Assembly (NCBI GenBank): GCA_026706485.1
Contig: JAPOYR010000011.1
Span: 434,001-498,000 of the forward strand
Direction of reading: 5' to 3'
DNA length: 64,000 bases
Origin: Chloroflexota bacterium
GTDB taxonomy: Bacteria; Chloroflexota; UBA11872
The notes under the pieces are model-generated. The model was given only the letters and a program-made list of their open reading frames with translations, had not been told where the DNA came from and searched no databases. The translations under genes were made by a program, and so were the position numbers. Position 1 is the stretch's first letter, and each line of letters starts with the position of its first letter. This document shows, one piece after another, positions 15,881 through 25,021 of the stretch.

Positions 15881-17080
15881 ATGACCGACAGTCCAGTGGT
15901 GGATGGACCGCGGGCATGCGCCGCCGACGAGTTCGATGGCGTGGTCGCGCTGCTCAACCGCGTGTTCCGCGAAGGCTCCGACCAGAACACCCAAACCGAC
16001 TATCCGCTGATCTTCGACCCCGCGCGCCGCGAGTACATGCGGGTGGTCAGCATCGACGGCGCGGTGGTCGCCCACGTGCCGGTGGCGCCGCGGGGCGTGG
16101 TCATCGACGGGGACAGCTTCACGCTGGCCATCATCGGTGGGACGGTCACGCACCCGGACCATCGGCATCGCGGCTATGCCACCGCCTGCCTGCGGGATGG
16201 GGTGCGCATCATGGTCGAGCGCGGCTGGCCGGTCTCGGCGCTGTGGACGATCGAGCCGACCTTCCCGTTCTATCGCAACTCGGGCTGGGAGGCCGTAGGG
16301 TCGCAGGGCTGGATGTACCCGCTGGACGCGGATGACGTCGCGCGGATGCGGCCCAGCCGCCACCGGATCGCCGTCTACGAGCCTGGCAATTCGGGGCATC
16401 TCAGCGCAATCCGCGGCATCCACGACCGCGAGCCGCTGCGCATCGCCCGGTCCCCCGACGAATACGACGTGCTGTTTAGCCTGCCCAAGATGCACACCCT
16501 TCTAGCTTTCGAGGACGACGACGTGGCTGCCTACCTCACGGTTGGGCAGGGAACGAACAAGCCGGGTCTGGTCGAGGGCGGGGGCGACCACCGGGCGCTG
16601 GAGGCGCTCGTGCGTCACGCCCGTGCCGAGTGGCCCGCCGACCAAGACCTGCAGGTCGTCCTGCCGCTGACGCCGTGCGCCCTGGGCAAAGTGGTCAGTG
16701 CGATCAAGCCGGGGCAGCAGCGGCCAGTGGAGCAGGCCAGCGGCATCGGGTTTCAAATGATGCGAGTGAACGACTTTGGCTTGCTGATGCGACAGGTTCG
16801 GAACCACCTGGGTCGCCGGTCGGCGGGCATCCGTGGCGAGGCGTGCGTGGTGAGCGAGGACACGAATGAAGCCGTGTCGCTGCGCGTGCGCGACGGCGAG
16901 GTCGAAGTCATGTCCGAGCGCCTGCCCGATGCGGTGGCGCTGAGCCGCCGGCAGCTAACCCAGCTCGTGTTTGGGGGGCATCCGTCGGCGCCGCCGCTCG
17001 ACCTGCACGGCAGCGGCGCGCACCTCCTCGACGCACTGTTCCCGATCTACGCGCCGATCTGGGAAATCGACCACTCATAG
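15881..17080 (+). CDS. GNAT family N-acetyltransferase (Eis-like)
   Basis: A 399-aa protein. An N-terminal GNAT domain carries the acetyl-CoA loop VTHPDHRHRGYATACL (motif A, Q/RxxGxG/A-like) and the beta-bulge strand FTLAIIGGTVTHP. It is followed by a second GNAT-like half and a C-terminal SCP2-like domain (SLRVRDGEVEV, LSRRQLTQLVFGG), the arrangement of Eis-type multi-domain acetyltransferases. Those modify aminoglycosides or peptides, but many relatives have unknown amine substrates. It follows the tandem hydrolase-like genes by 36 nt on the same strand, so a sugar amine is one possible substrate. Confidence 0.8.
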   Translation: MTDSPVVDGPRACAADEFDGVVALLNRVFREGSDQNTQTDYPLIFDPARREYMRVVSIDGAVVAHVPVAPRGVVIDGDSFTLAIIGGTVTHPDHRHRGYATACLRDGVRIMVERGWPVSALWTIEPTFPFYRNSGWEAVGSQGWMYPLDADDVARMRPSRHRIAVYEPGNSGHLSAIRGIHDREPLRIARSPDEYDVLFSLPKMHTLLAFEDDDVAAYLTVGQGTNKPGLVEGGGDHRALEALVRHARAEWPADQDLQVVLPLTPCALGKVVSAIKPGQQRPVEQASGIGFQMMRVNDFGLLMRQVRNHLGRRSAGIRGEACVVSEDTNEAVSLRVRDGEVEVMSERLPDAVALSRRQLTQLVFGGHPSAPPLDLHGSGAHLLDALFPIYAPIWEIDHS

Positions 17081-17096
17081 CGTCCCACGGCAGCGA

Positions 17097-18575
17097 ATGG
17101 AACCCACCGTGAGCCGTCCTAACATCCTGCTCATCGTCACCGACCAGCAGCGCGGCGACTGCCTGGGTCTGGCGGGTCACCCGGTGCTGCGGACGCCCAA
17201 CATGGACTACATCGGGGGCGCCGGCACGAACTTCACCCGCGGCTACAGCGAAGTGCCGTCCTGCATCCCGGCGCGCCACGTGTTGATGTCGGGGCAGTCC
17301 GCGGACGTGAGCGGGATGGTGGGGTTCTACTACCGAAATGAGAAGTCGACGTGGCAGCCGGAGGCGACCCTGCCGGGCGAGCTGCGCCGCGCGGGTTATG
17401 AGACGCGCCTGATCGGCAAGCTGCACTTGCAACCTCGGCGGCGGCGCTGGGGGTTCGACGCGATGGAGCTGGCCGACGGCATCGGCGGGGACGACAACGA
17501 CTACGCGGACTGGCTGCGCGAGCGGGTACCCGAGGATCAGCTCCAGGCTGCACACGGCGTCGGCTCAAACAGCTGGGTGGGCCGGCCGTCGCACCTGCCG
17601 GAGCACTTGAGCTACTCGGCGTGGGTGGTCACCCGAGCGCTGGAATACCTGGAAAAGCGCGACCCGTCGACACCGTTCTTCCTTAACCTCTCGTTCTTTC
17701 CGCCGCATCCGCCGCTCGCGCCGTCGCGCGTCTTCTATGAGCGGTACGCCTCGCTCGATCTCCCGGAGCCGGTCGTCGGGGATTGGGTCGATCCCTTGCC
17801 GCCCGGCGCGTCGCTCGGGCTGGATCCCCTCGGCGGCTCGCAGCGCCTGAATCTCGATCCGCTGACCATGCACTATTGCCGGGCGGCGTACTACGGCCTG
17901 ATCAACGAGATCGACGCGCAGCTTGGTCGGCTGTTCAACGCCATGCGCGGCTCGTTGCTGACCAACACGTTTGTGATGTTTGTGTCCGATCACGGCGAGA
18001 TGCTTGGCGATCACCACCTGTTCGCCAAGACCGAGCCGTTCGAGGCTTCCGCCCGGATCCCCTTCATGGCGATGCCGCCGCAGCCGGGCCGGGGCAAAGC
18101 GAATGCCGAGTTTCCCTCTGGCGTTACCTGCGACGCGCCGGTCGGCCTGCAGGACGTGATGCCCACCCTGCTGGACGCGGCAAACGTGCCGATTCCCCCC
18201 GGCGTGACCGGGCGGAGCCTGCTGCCGTTCATGCGCGGCGAGCGGCCCGAGTGGCGCGACGCCCTTCACGGCGAGCACGCCACCTGGCGCACACCCGACA
18301 CCGGCACCCACTGGCTGGTGACGGCCACGCATAAGTACATCTGGTATAGCCAGACCGGGGACGAGCTCCTATTTGATTTGGCGGCCGATCCGAATGAGCT
18401 GCACGACCTTTCCGGCGAGCACGACCTGGAGCAGTGGCGTCGGCGAATGGTCGCGGCGCTGGTCAACCGTCCGGAGGGATTCACGGATGGGCGGCGGCTG
18501 ATGCCCGGCCAGCCGCATCGGTCCTTCGTGCCGGGCAAGGGACCAGTCGTCGAGTGGCCGGACGTGGGCCGTTAG
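17097..18575 (+). CDS. Sulfatase family protein (Cys-type)
   Basis: 492 aa, type I sulfatase / alkaline phosphatase superfamily. RPNILLIVTDQQRGD carries the first metal ligand. SCIPAR (Cys56-x-Pro-Ala-Arg60) is the C-x-P/A-x-R formylglycine signature, so a formylglycine-generating enzyme is needed. Further motifs are LIGKLHL, FFPPHPPLAPS, and MFVSDHGEMLGDHHLFAK with Asp/His metal ligands. No signal peptide, so it acts in the cytosol on imported substrate. The ATG at 17097 follows the GNAT stop by 16 nt; a GTG at 17109 is the alternative. It closes the plus-strand glycan-type operon. Confidence 0.9.
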   Translation: MEPTVSRPNILLIVTDQQRGDCLGLAGHPVLRTPNMDYIGGAGTNFTRGYSEVPSCIPARHVLMSGQSADVSGMVGFYYRNEKSTWQPEATLPGELRRAGYETRLIGKLHLQPRRRRWGFDAMELADGIGGDDNDYADWLRERVPEDQLQAAHGVGSNSWVGRPSHLPEHLSYSAWVVTRALEYLEKRDPSTPFFLNLSFFPPHPPLAPSRVFYERYASLDLPEPVVGDWVDPLPPGASLGLDPLGGSQRLNLDPLTMHYCRAAYYGLINEIDAQLGRLFNAMRGSLLTNTFVMFVSDHGEMLGDHHLFAKTEPFEASARIPFMAMPPQPGRGKANAEFPSGVTCDAPVGLQDVMPTLLDAANVPIPPGVTGRSLLPFMRGERPEWRDALHGEHATWRTPDTGTHWLVTATHKYIWYSQTGDELLFDLAADPNELHDLSGEHDLEQWRRRMVAALVNRPEGFTDGRRLMPGQPHRSFVPGKGPVVEWPDVGR

Positions 18576-18721
18576 GACGATTTCCACGAGTGCTCGGCCG
18601 ACGCGCGATTAGGTGAGCTGTCACGCGGGCCTCCCGATGACCGTTCAAATTGCGCTCGTATACCGTGGGCACTGCGCGCCATCGAGCCATTCGGCGTGCA
18701 CGGAGAACTTGTAGCACCCTA

Positions 18722-20146
18722 ATGCGACGTTCCAACCGCCAAGCGGCCGTGCGGGTGGCGGAATGGATTGGGCGGATCCTGCTCGTGGCAGTCGTGGGAT
18801 TGTGGTGGGGCGGTCACGTGGGGCCACAGCTCTTCAGCCTGGCATTCCCGTCGCTCCTGCCGTCCGACAATCTGCTGCGCCCGCTGGATCCCGAGCTCGA
18901 TGAAGGCTTCGCCAACGCCGCGTCCGCGGCCACGCTGCTGATCGTGGCGCTGCTGGCTGCGGCGAATACCGCCGTTGGATGGCGGCGGGGGTCCGGCCGA
19001 GTCGCCGTGGGCGGCTGGTTCCTGCTGGCGGCGTTGGTCGCTGTCGTCGCCGTCAGTGAGCTGAGCGATACGCACAACGACGTGCAAGCCGACGTGCTGC
19101 GAAACGTATTCGGCGTGGAGGGACGTCCCGCGGATTGGGCGCGAATCGCGCTAATGAGTCCGCTGCTCGCAGCATTTGCGCTGGCAATGTGGCTTTTCGT
19201 CCGCCGGGGTTTAGGCGCATCCCCAGCGCGCGTGCCGATTGTCCTTGGCGCCGCAGCCTGGCTGCTGTCCGTGGCCTATGACGCCACGCAGCACATCCTG
19301 CTCACCGGCCAGGACCATGTGTTGGGGAGCATCATCGAAGAGATGCTGGAGATATGCGGGGCGTTGCTGATTGGGTTGGGCGCCGCCATGTCCCTTCGCG
19401 CGGACGCGGCGCTGCGAACGCGCTCTCACGCACGGTATGTCCGGTGGAGAGCGCAACTGATTGGATCCTTTGTCGCCGTTGTCGGGCTCGGCGCCCTGGC
19501 CGTCGTGTTTACCTACAGAGTCCTGCTCATCGACGTGGGAGCAACACCGGACCTTCACGCGTTGGATTTGCGCCTATACGCGCAAGAAACGGTCGCGCAG
19601 GAGCTGCGAATGCCGGCCAATGCTATTGGGCGAATCGATCTGCGGCTCGCCCAGCGGGATCCGGACGGCGGAACGGGCACGGCGGCCGTGCGCATTGCCA
19701 GCCCGGAACATCCGGAGCGCACATTGGCGGTTGGATCGGTGGAGATTCCCTCAGGTGTGCGAACGCACTGGCGCAGCATCGATCTCTTGCCACCGCTGAC
19801 CGAGCCCGAGGGCCGGCGGCTGCGGGTAACGGTGATTGCCGACATCGATTCCAACGCCGAACTATGGGTTGGGGTGGCGAAGTCGAACTGGTATGCCGAC
19901 GGGGGGTTCTGGATCAACGGCGAGCCCGCCGCGCCGCACCAGGACCTCGAGTTCGTGGCCTATGGCGCCGCCGAACCCACGCGAAGCAAGGTGCGCGCGA
20001 TCTGGGAGAGCTTCACCTCAGGCTGGCGTTGGCCCGCGACGCTGGCCCGTGTGGTGGTGGGGCTGACGCTGATTACCTTTTTCCCCGTTGTGCTGGTCAC
20101 CGCCGCGTGGCGGCGGCCAGGCGTTTCAGGAGACCGTCGCCACTAG
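18722..20146 (+). CDS. Polytopic membrane protein of unknown function
   Basis: 474 aa. Seven or so TM helices lie in the first 270 residues (LLVAVVGLWWGGHVGPQLF, AATLLIVALLAAANTAVGW, GWFLLAALVAVVAVSEL, ALMSPLLAAFALAMWLFV, and more). An extracytoplasmic beta-rich domain of about 150 residues follows (DLRLYAQETVAQELRM, IDLRLAQRDPDGGTG, WYADGGFWINGE), then a final TM helix near the C-terminus (VVVGLTLITFFPVVLVTAAW). The external domain resembles a jelly-roll sensor. Start at ATG 18722; the frame continues to 18650 without sense. No family recognised. Confidence 0.7.
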   Translation: MRRSNRQAAVRVAEWIGRILLVAVVGLWWGGHVGPQLFSLAFPSLLPSDNLLRPLDPELDEGFANAASAATLLIVALLAAANTAVGWRRGSGRVAVGGWFLLAALVAVVAVSELSDTHNDVQADVLRNVFGVEGRPADWARIALMSPLLAAFALAMWLFVRRGLGASPARVPIVLGAAAWLLSVAYDATQHILLTGQDHVLGSIIEEMLEICGALLIGLGAAMSLRADAALRTRSHARYVRWRAQLIGSFVAVVGLGALAVVFTYRVLLIDVGATPDLHALDLRLYAQETVAQELRMPANAIGRIDLRLAQRDPDGGTGTAAVRIASPEHPERTLAVGSVEIPSGVRTHWRSIDLLPPLTEPEGRRLRVTVIADIDSNAELWVGVAKSNWYADGGFWINGEPAAPHQDLEFVAYGAAEPTRSKVRAIWESFTSGWRWPATLARVVVGLTLITFFPVVLVTAAWRRPGVSGDRRH

Positions 20147-20169
20147 GAGTCGGCACCGCGTCGCTGCAC

Positions 20170-21645
20170 TTAGGTCAGGCCCGCCCGGCGCAGCGCTCGT
20201 GGAACGTCGCCGGCGTGGGCGCGGGCCCTGGCGTCGAGCGTGCCCGCCAGCTCCCCGGCCTCGAATGCCGCCGCGGGCTCGGCCATGGGACGGGCTCGCA
20301 GCCACTCCGCCGCGACGACCGCGTCGTTGTAGTCGCCCAGGACATCCTGGAGCGCGGCGAGACGGCGCGCCAGGCGCTTGACCGGCTTGCCCCCATAGCG
20401 CTCCACCGCCTCGGCGGCATAGCGCGCGCGCTTGGCCACGATGCGCATGCGATGCAACTCGTCGGGGCTGGTGGCGGCGTCGACCTTGGACGCCACGCGA
20501 CGCAGGCGTCCCTCAGCCCGTCGCGCCAGGGATCGAAGCTCGCGCGGCGCCATGTCGCGTGCATCGACACGTACCTCGGGCGAGGCCGACGCGGCGATCA
20601 CGCGATCGAGCAACTGGTCGGTGCGCTCGCTCTGGAGCATGGCCAGGAGCTCTTCCCGCGCTTCCTGCCGCTCGACGAGCAGTCGCGCGAGCACCGGCTC
20701 GGGAGTCGTGCGCGACGGGTCCAGCGCGCGAGCCGCCGCCTCGAGCGTCTCGAGCATCACGTCGGCGTCGCGAATCGGCTGCATGAGCCCGGCCAGCCAC
20801 CGCAACTCGTCGCCCAGCGCGCGCCGCCACGCCTCGTCCAAGAGCGGTCCAAACGTGCGCATGTTGGAGCGCAGGCGTCGGGTGGCGACGCGGGCCTGGT
20901 GCACGGCTTCGGGGTCTTCGTCGAGCACGACTCCCGGGAGCGCGAGCACCAGGCGCCTCGTGGCCTCGGCAAACGCGACCCGAATCACATCGGCCGCCGT
21001 GGCGTGGAGGCCGAGCCGGGGAACGGTCACTTCCGGCGAGGCGGCGGCGTCGGCCTCGATTGCCCGCCGCAGCTTGGGCACCCGAATCGGAACGGTCGCG
21101 CCGGCGACTTGCAGCCGCGTTACGACGTCCCGAACGACTGCTTCGGACGCATCCGGACGCAACTCAACTTCAACTTCGCGAAACTCCCTGGCCATTGCGC
21201 CGCCGGCATAGGCCGTGACGGCGTCATCAGAGATTTCGGCGACGTCTCGCCCCTGAGGGTCGGCCACATCGGTGGATCGGCGCGTCGTTTCCAGGCGAAC
21301 CAGCGGGATGACCGGACGGGCGCGAGTGAACGGCCGCACGATGGTGATCGCGTGGGGCGGCGGGGCGTCGGCCGCACCGTCCACTCGAACCTCGTCACGC
21401 GCGAGGGCGGTTCCGTCGTCGAGCACCGGGAGCTTGACCAGCCATCCCTCGCCGACCCTATAGCGCAACGTGCAGCCCCAGCGGAGGAGTCGCAGGTCGG
21501 CGGTGTCGTAGTAGGTCGTGACCAGATGGCGAGGTTCGTGCGGGCGCGTCACGTACGCGGCCAGCGCTCGGTCAAGGTTGAGATCGACGAGCGGGTCGAC
21601 GCCCAGCTTGTGCTCGCGCTCTCGCGTCACGCGCTCGCGAGTCAC
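20170..21645 (-). CDS. CYTH and CHAD domain-containing protein
   Basis: About 491 aa. The N-terminal CYTH domain (triphosphate tunnel fold, about 1-200) shows the ExExK signature as EREHK close to the start, and charged strands such as RYRVGEGWLVKLPVLDDG and EFREVEVELRPDA. The C-terminal CHAD domain (about 225-480) is helical and rich in conserved His/Arg/Lys: VHQARVATRRLRSNMRTF, ELHRMRIVAKRARYAAE, LQDVLGDYNDA. CYTH enzymes hydrolyse inorganic triphosphate or related compounds and CHAD binds polyphosphate. The GTG at 21645 is chosen because EREHK follows at once; upstream codons overlap the divergent kinase gene region. It is divergent from two thymidylate-kinase-like genes. Confidence 0.88.
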   Translation of the reverse strand: MTRERVTREREHKLGVDPLVDLNLDRALAAYVTRPHEPRHLVTTYYDTADLRLLRWGCTLRYRVGEGWLVKLPVLDDGTALARDEVRVDGAADAPPPHAITIVRPFTRARPVIPLVRLETTRRSTDVADPQGRDVAEISDDAVTAYAGGAMAREFREVEVELRPDASEAVVRDVVTRLQVAGATVPIRVPKLRRAIEADAAASPEVTVPRLGLHATAADVIRVAFAEATRRLVLALPGVVLDEDPEAVHQARVATRRLRSNMRTFGPLLDEAWRRALGDELRWLAGLMQPIRDADVMLETLEAAARALDPSRTTPEPVLARLLVERQEAREELLAMLQSERTDQLLDRVIAASASPEVRVDARDMAPRELRSLARRAEGRLRRVASKVDAATSPDELHRMRIVAKRARYAAEAVERYGGKPVKRLARRLAALQDVLGDYNDAVVAAEWLRARPMAEPAAAFEAGELAGTLDARARAHAGDVPRALRRAGLT

Positions 21646-21710
21646 CGGCACAGCCCAAGTCTGATCCGCACGAAGCCTCTCTGCTCCCCGGTCTGTCGGC
21701 GCGGGCCGAC

Positions 21711-21720
21711 TATCATATAA
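21711..21720 (+). promoter_or_regulatory. Possible -10 region for the kinase pair
   Basis: TATCATATAA is an AT-rich island in a GC-rich divergent spacer, about 30 nt ahead of the GTG at 21750. No convincing -35 box is seen. Confidence 0.3.
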
Positions 21721-21749
21721 GCCCCACGCCGCCCTTCGAGGACCACGCC

Positions 21750-22652
21750 GTGAGACTCGCCGGACTCGCTGGCCTCTTGCGGGCATGGGCGGCGCGAAGT
21801 CTCCGACGCACGGGGCGTGCAGCGGGCGCTGAAGGAGTCGTCCGGCCGCCTGACGGTGGCTCAACCGCGCCAACGAGTCGCCGCGCACCGGTCATGTCGG
21901 ACGACGACGGCATGCAGCCCGGACCGTTTCCGGGGCGCCTGTTCGTCGTGGAGGGGATCGACGGCTCCGGCAAGAGCACGCAGCTCGACCTGCTCCACAA
22001 GTGGCTAACCAGCCGCGGGGTGCTGGTGGTGTCAAGCGAGTGGAATTCGTCGCCGATCGTCCGCCGCACCACGCGTCGAGGAAAACGGCGCCGCTTGTTT
22101 TCGCCCATGACGTTCAGCCTCATCCACTGCGCGGACCTGGCGAACCGGGTCCACGAGCAGATCCTTCCCGCGCTGCAGGCCGGGGCCACGGTGCTTGCCG
22201 ACCGCTATATCTATACGGCGTTCGCACGCGACGCCGCCCGCGGCGTCGACCCCGTTTGGCTGCGCCACCTCTACGCCTTCGCTCCGAAGCCGACCATGGC
22301 GTTTTACTTCGACGTTCCGCTGCCGGAGGCGATTCGGCGAATCGAGGATGGCCGGGCCCAGCTGAAGTACTACGAGGCCGGCATGGACCTTGGCCTGAGC
22401 AGCGATCTCGACCGGTCGTTCCAAGCGTTTCAGGGCATGATCCAAACCGAATACGAGCGGATGCTCGATGAGTTTGGGCTGATCTCCATCGATGCAACCG
22501 CTCCGCCCACTGAGCAGCAGCACAAAGTCCGCGAGCTTGTGGAGCCCCACGTCGGCGACGCGCTCAAGATTCAAGACGGCGGCCTGGCGGACGCCCTCAC
22601 GGCGTCGGGACTCACGGGGCGCTACCTGAACACGCTCGGGGCCCGACGATGA
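21750..22652 (+). CDS. Thymidylate kinase-like P-loop protein 1
   Basis: 300 aa, dTMP kinase (TMK) superfamily. It has a normal Walker A VVEGIDGSGKSTQLD, the DRY motif LADRYIYTAFARDAA, and the helical LID-region style of TMK-like proteins, but it is longer than typical TMK (about 210 aa) and lacks an obvious TMK LID signature, so the substrate may differ. The GTG at 21750 has GAGGA 7 nt upstream; an internal ATG at 21894 would remove about 48 Arg/Ala/Gly-rich residues. Its stop overlaps the ATG of the next gene (ATGA), so the two are coupled. A canonical housekeeping TMK elsewhere in the genome is likely. Confidence 0.8.
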   Translation: MRLAGLAGLLRAWAARSLRRTGRAAGAEGVVRPPDGGSTAPTSRRAPVMSDDDGMQPGPFPGRLFVVEGIDGSGKSTQLDLLHKWLTSRGVLVVSSEWNSSPIVRRTTRRGKRRRLFSPMTFSLIHCADLANRVHEQILPALQAGATVLADRYIYTAFARDAARGVDPVWLRHLYAFAPKPTMAFYFDVPLPEAIRRIEDGRAQLKYYEAGMDLGLSSDLDRSFQAFQGMIQTEYERMLDEFGLISIDATAPPTEQQHKVRELVEPHVGDALKIQDGGLADALTASGLTGRYLNTLGARR

Positions 22653-23356
22653 GGAACCGGCAGGCGCGCGACTTGCGCTTCTACGGGGAGCCGCCCACCG
22701 GATGGCACGATCGCGAGGTCCTGGGTCGCATTGTCGTCTTCGAAGGCCCGGACGGCGCCGGACGATCGACCCATATCCGGCTGATCAAGGAGTGGCTGGA
22801 GGACATGGGGCTTCCAGCCGTGGACACCGGACTTACCCGCTCCGACCTGGCCGGGCGCGGCATCGACCGGGCCAAGACGGGGCATCGGTTGGACGCAGTG
22901 ACGCTCAACCTGTTTTACGCCACAGACTTCTGCGACCGCCTGGAGCGGTTGATCCTGCCGTCGGCCCGCGCCGGAATGGTGGTGCTCGCCGACCGCTACT
23001 TTTATTCGCTGATCGCGCGGGCGTGCGTGCGAGGCATGCCGCGCGAGTGGATGGACGGGCTCTACTCGTTCGCCCCGATCCCTGACAAAGTGATTTATCT
23101 CGATGTCGATGTGGACCAGCTCCTGCCGCGCGCTCTGCACGCCGGAAACATCGACTACTGGGAGTCAGGGCAGGACTTTCTTAAGGGGACCGATCCGCAT
23201 TCGACCTACATCGCCTATCAGACGGACATGATCCGGCAGCTGCGCGAGCTGGCGGGCATCCACAGCTTCGACGTGGTGGACGCGCGCGGACCGATTACGC
23301 AGACCTTCGAGTCCATCCGCGGGCGCATCGAGGAAGTGATCGCCGACATCGCCTGA
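22649..23356 (+). CDS. Thymidylate kinase-like protein 2 with altered P-loop
   Basis: 235 aa, TMK superfamily. The P-loop reads EGPDGAGRSTH: the invariant Walker A lysine is replaced by arginine (codons GGA CGA TCG). The rest of the fold is kept: LADRYFYSLIARACVRG (DRY motif), VIYLDVDVDQL, and a C-terminal helix. Loss of the Lys normally impairs nucleotide hydrolysis, so it may be a regulatory or pseudo-kinase partner of kinase 1, or may bind nucleotide differently. Translationally coupled to kinase 1 (ATGA). Confidence 0.82.
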   Translation: MRNRQARDLRFYGEPPTGWHDREVLGRIVVFEGPDGAGRSTHIRLIKEWLEDMGLPAVDTGLTRSDLAGRGIDRAKTGHRLDAVTLNLFYATDFCDRLERLILPSARAGMVVLADRYFYSLIARACVRGMPREWMDGLYSFAPIPDKVIYLDVDVDQLLPRALHAGNIDYWESGQDFLKGTDPHSTYIAYQTDMIRQLRELAGIHSFDVVDARGPITQTFESIRGRIEEVIADIA

Positions 23357-23383
23357 GTCCACGCCGCGGGGCGGCGGCGACCT

Positions 23384-24481
23384 CTAGTCCCCGAGCTCGA
23401 CCCCGGTGTCGCGCGCGGCGGAAATCCAGTGATGATCCAGCGGCACAGTCTTGCGCTCGCCGGCAACGTCGGCGAGATCGACCGGCGTCACCTCTTCGCC
23501 GTGCACGCCGATCATGCTGCCGGTGACGCCATCGGCCACGTATCGCGCGCAGGCCGTGCCGAGGTGAGTAGCCAATACCCGGTCGAAGGGCGACGGCGTT
23601 CCGCCTCGCTGCACGTGGCCCAAGATCGTCAAGCGCGATTCCAGACCCGTCAGCTCTTCCAACTGGCGAGCCACCTGCTGCGAGTGCGCGCCAAGTGAAT
23701 CACCGTGCCCATTGCCTCGTCCGCCGGCAGCGTTGCCGTTTCCACGTTCCTTGCCCGAAGCGCCTTCATGTGGCCGCGCCCCCTCCGAGACCGCGACGAT
23801 GCTGAATCCGCGACCACCCAGGCTGCGGCGGCGGATCGCTTCCGCGATCTTCTCGATGTCATAAGGAATCTCGGGGATGAGGATCACGTCGGCGCCGGCG
23901 GCGAGTCCGGCCCCGAGGGCGAGCCAGCCAGTGTTGTGCCCCATCGTCTCCACGACGATGATTCGATGATGGCTGTGCGCGGTGCTGTGCAGGCGGTCAA
24001 TGGCCTCGGTCGCAATCGTGAGCGCCGTGTTGAACCCGATGCTCACGTCGGTGCCGGCCACGTCGTTGTCGATGGTCTTGGGCAGCGTGACAATCCGCAG
24101 CCCTTTGCGCACCAACTTGTAGGCGCTGGCCTGCGTGCCTCCACCGCCGAGGCAGACCAGCGCATCCAACCGATGCTTTTCGAAGTTTTCGACCATGATG
24201 TCGGTCATGTCCGCCTTGCGTCCGGCAATGGGCATGCGGTGCGGCTTGTCGCGACTCGCCCCAAGCATCGTTCCGCCAAGCGTCAAGATTCCCGAGAGGT
24301 TGTCGTTGTTGAGCTCAATGAATCGGTTTTCCATGAGCCCGCGAAACCCATCGCGGAAACCAACGACGCGCATGCCGAACTGCTGAATCGCGGTCTTGCC
24401 GACACCGCGAATGGCCACATTCAGGCCCGGGCTGTCGCCTCCGGCTGTGAGGATTCCGATGTTTCTCAACGAAAGCTGCAT
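23384..24481 (-). CDS. pfkA: 6-phosphofructokinase (group III type)
   Basis: 365 aa, phosphofructokinase family: [12 protein letters not shown] (about 11-21), [19 protein letters not shown] (111-119), [14 protein letters not shown] (133-145) with the catalytic Asp in TIDND, and [17 protein letters not shown]. It phosphorylates fructose 6-phosphate in glycolysis. Lys in PKTIDND is typical of PPi-dependent or group III enzymes, whereas Gly at the second key position is as in ATP enzymes; this combination is known in ATP-using group III PFKs. The usual Asp of GGDGT is Gly here. A Gly/Asn/His-rich insert (about 237-265) is unusual. Convergent with the kinase pair. Confidence 0.88.
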   Translation of the reverse strand: MQLSLRNIGILTAGGDSPGLNVAIRGVGKTAIQQFGMRVVGFRDGFRGLMENRFIELNNDNLSGILTLGGTMLGASRDKPHRMPIAGRKADMTDIMVENFEKHRLDALVCLGGGGTQASAYKLVRKGLRIVTLPKTIDNDVAGTDVSIGFNTALTIATEAIDRLHSTAHSHHRIIVVETMGHNTGWLALGAGLAAGADVILIPEIPYDIEKIAEAIRRRSLGGRGFSIVAVSEGARPHEGASGKERGNGNAAGGRGNGHGDSLGAHSQQVARQLEELTGLESRLTILGHVQRGGTPSPFDRVLATHLGTACARYVADGVTGSMIGVHGEEVTPVDLADVAGERKTVPLDHHWISAARDTGVELGD

Positions 24482-25021
24482 TGGCCGCCGTCCTCAGCCG
24501 TCGCGGAGGCCTGGCTGAATGCTGCGGACCACACCCAAGGCCGCGCGAAGCGTCCGTCACTGGCGCTGCACGCTGTGCCCGAAGATGCGGTGACGGACCT
24601 CGCCCGGGCGGCGCCCAATCCCTGGCGTTGACCGGCGACGCGGCACGCCATTGGCGTGCCTTCCGCCTGCAAAGCCTCGCGGAGCATCCGCTAGCCCTCC
24701 CGCAACGCGCCACCGCGCTGGAATGATACGCGCGGCGCGTAGTCGGCGCTGGCGTCGCCGCACCCGCGGAAACGGACGACCAGCAGCTGGGGTTTGCCGG
24801 CGTTGGCATCGGCGCGTCCTGGGCGACAAACGGTCGCCAGACTCTGTCGAGACCAAGGGCGGGCGGCTCGCGAACCGAGTGAGCCGCGATAACCGGCAGG
24901 TGTCAGCGAGCTAAGCGCCACCTAACCGTGGTTCACCATTCGATAAGATTCGCCCCGTGCAACATGCACTCTGGCCACGGGCGCTGCTATAACAGCTACG
25001 AGGTCTTCAAGGGTGCGTCTC
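24482..25021. other. Intergenic region upstream of isomerase-like gene
   Basis: About 540 bp with no ORF that shows protein-like composition on either strand; several frames are open only because of high GC. AT-richer patches near 24935-24950 (TTCGATAAGATTCG) and 24985-24993 look like promoter elements for the next gene. Confidence 0.5.
24985..24993 (+). promoter_or_regulatory. Candidate extended -10 (TGCTATAAC)
   Basis: TGCTATAAC matches the extended -10 form TGnTATAAT with one change, 29 nt upstream of the ATG at 25022. No clear -35 box, as is common with extended -10 promoters. Confidence 0.4.

Noticed and set aside
24482..25021. Several short open frames in the spacer before the isomerase-like gene
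   Set aside because: Composition looks random for GC-rich DNA, none has a ribosome-binding site, and they overlap one another.
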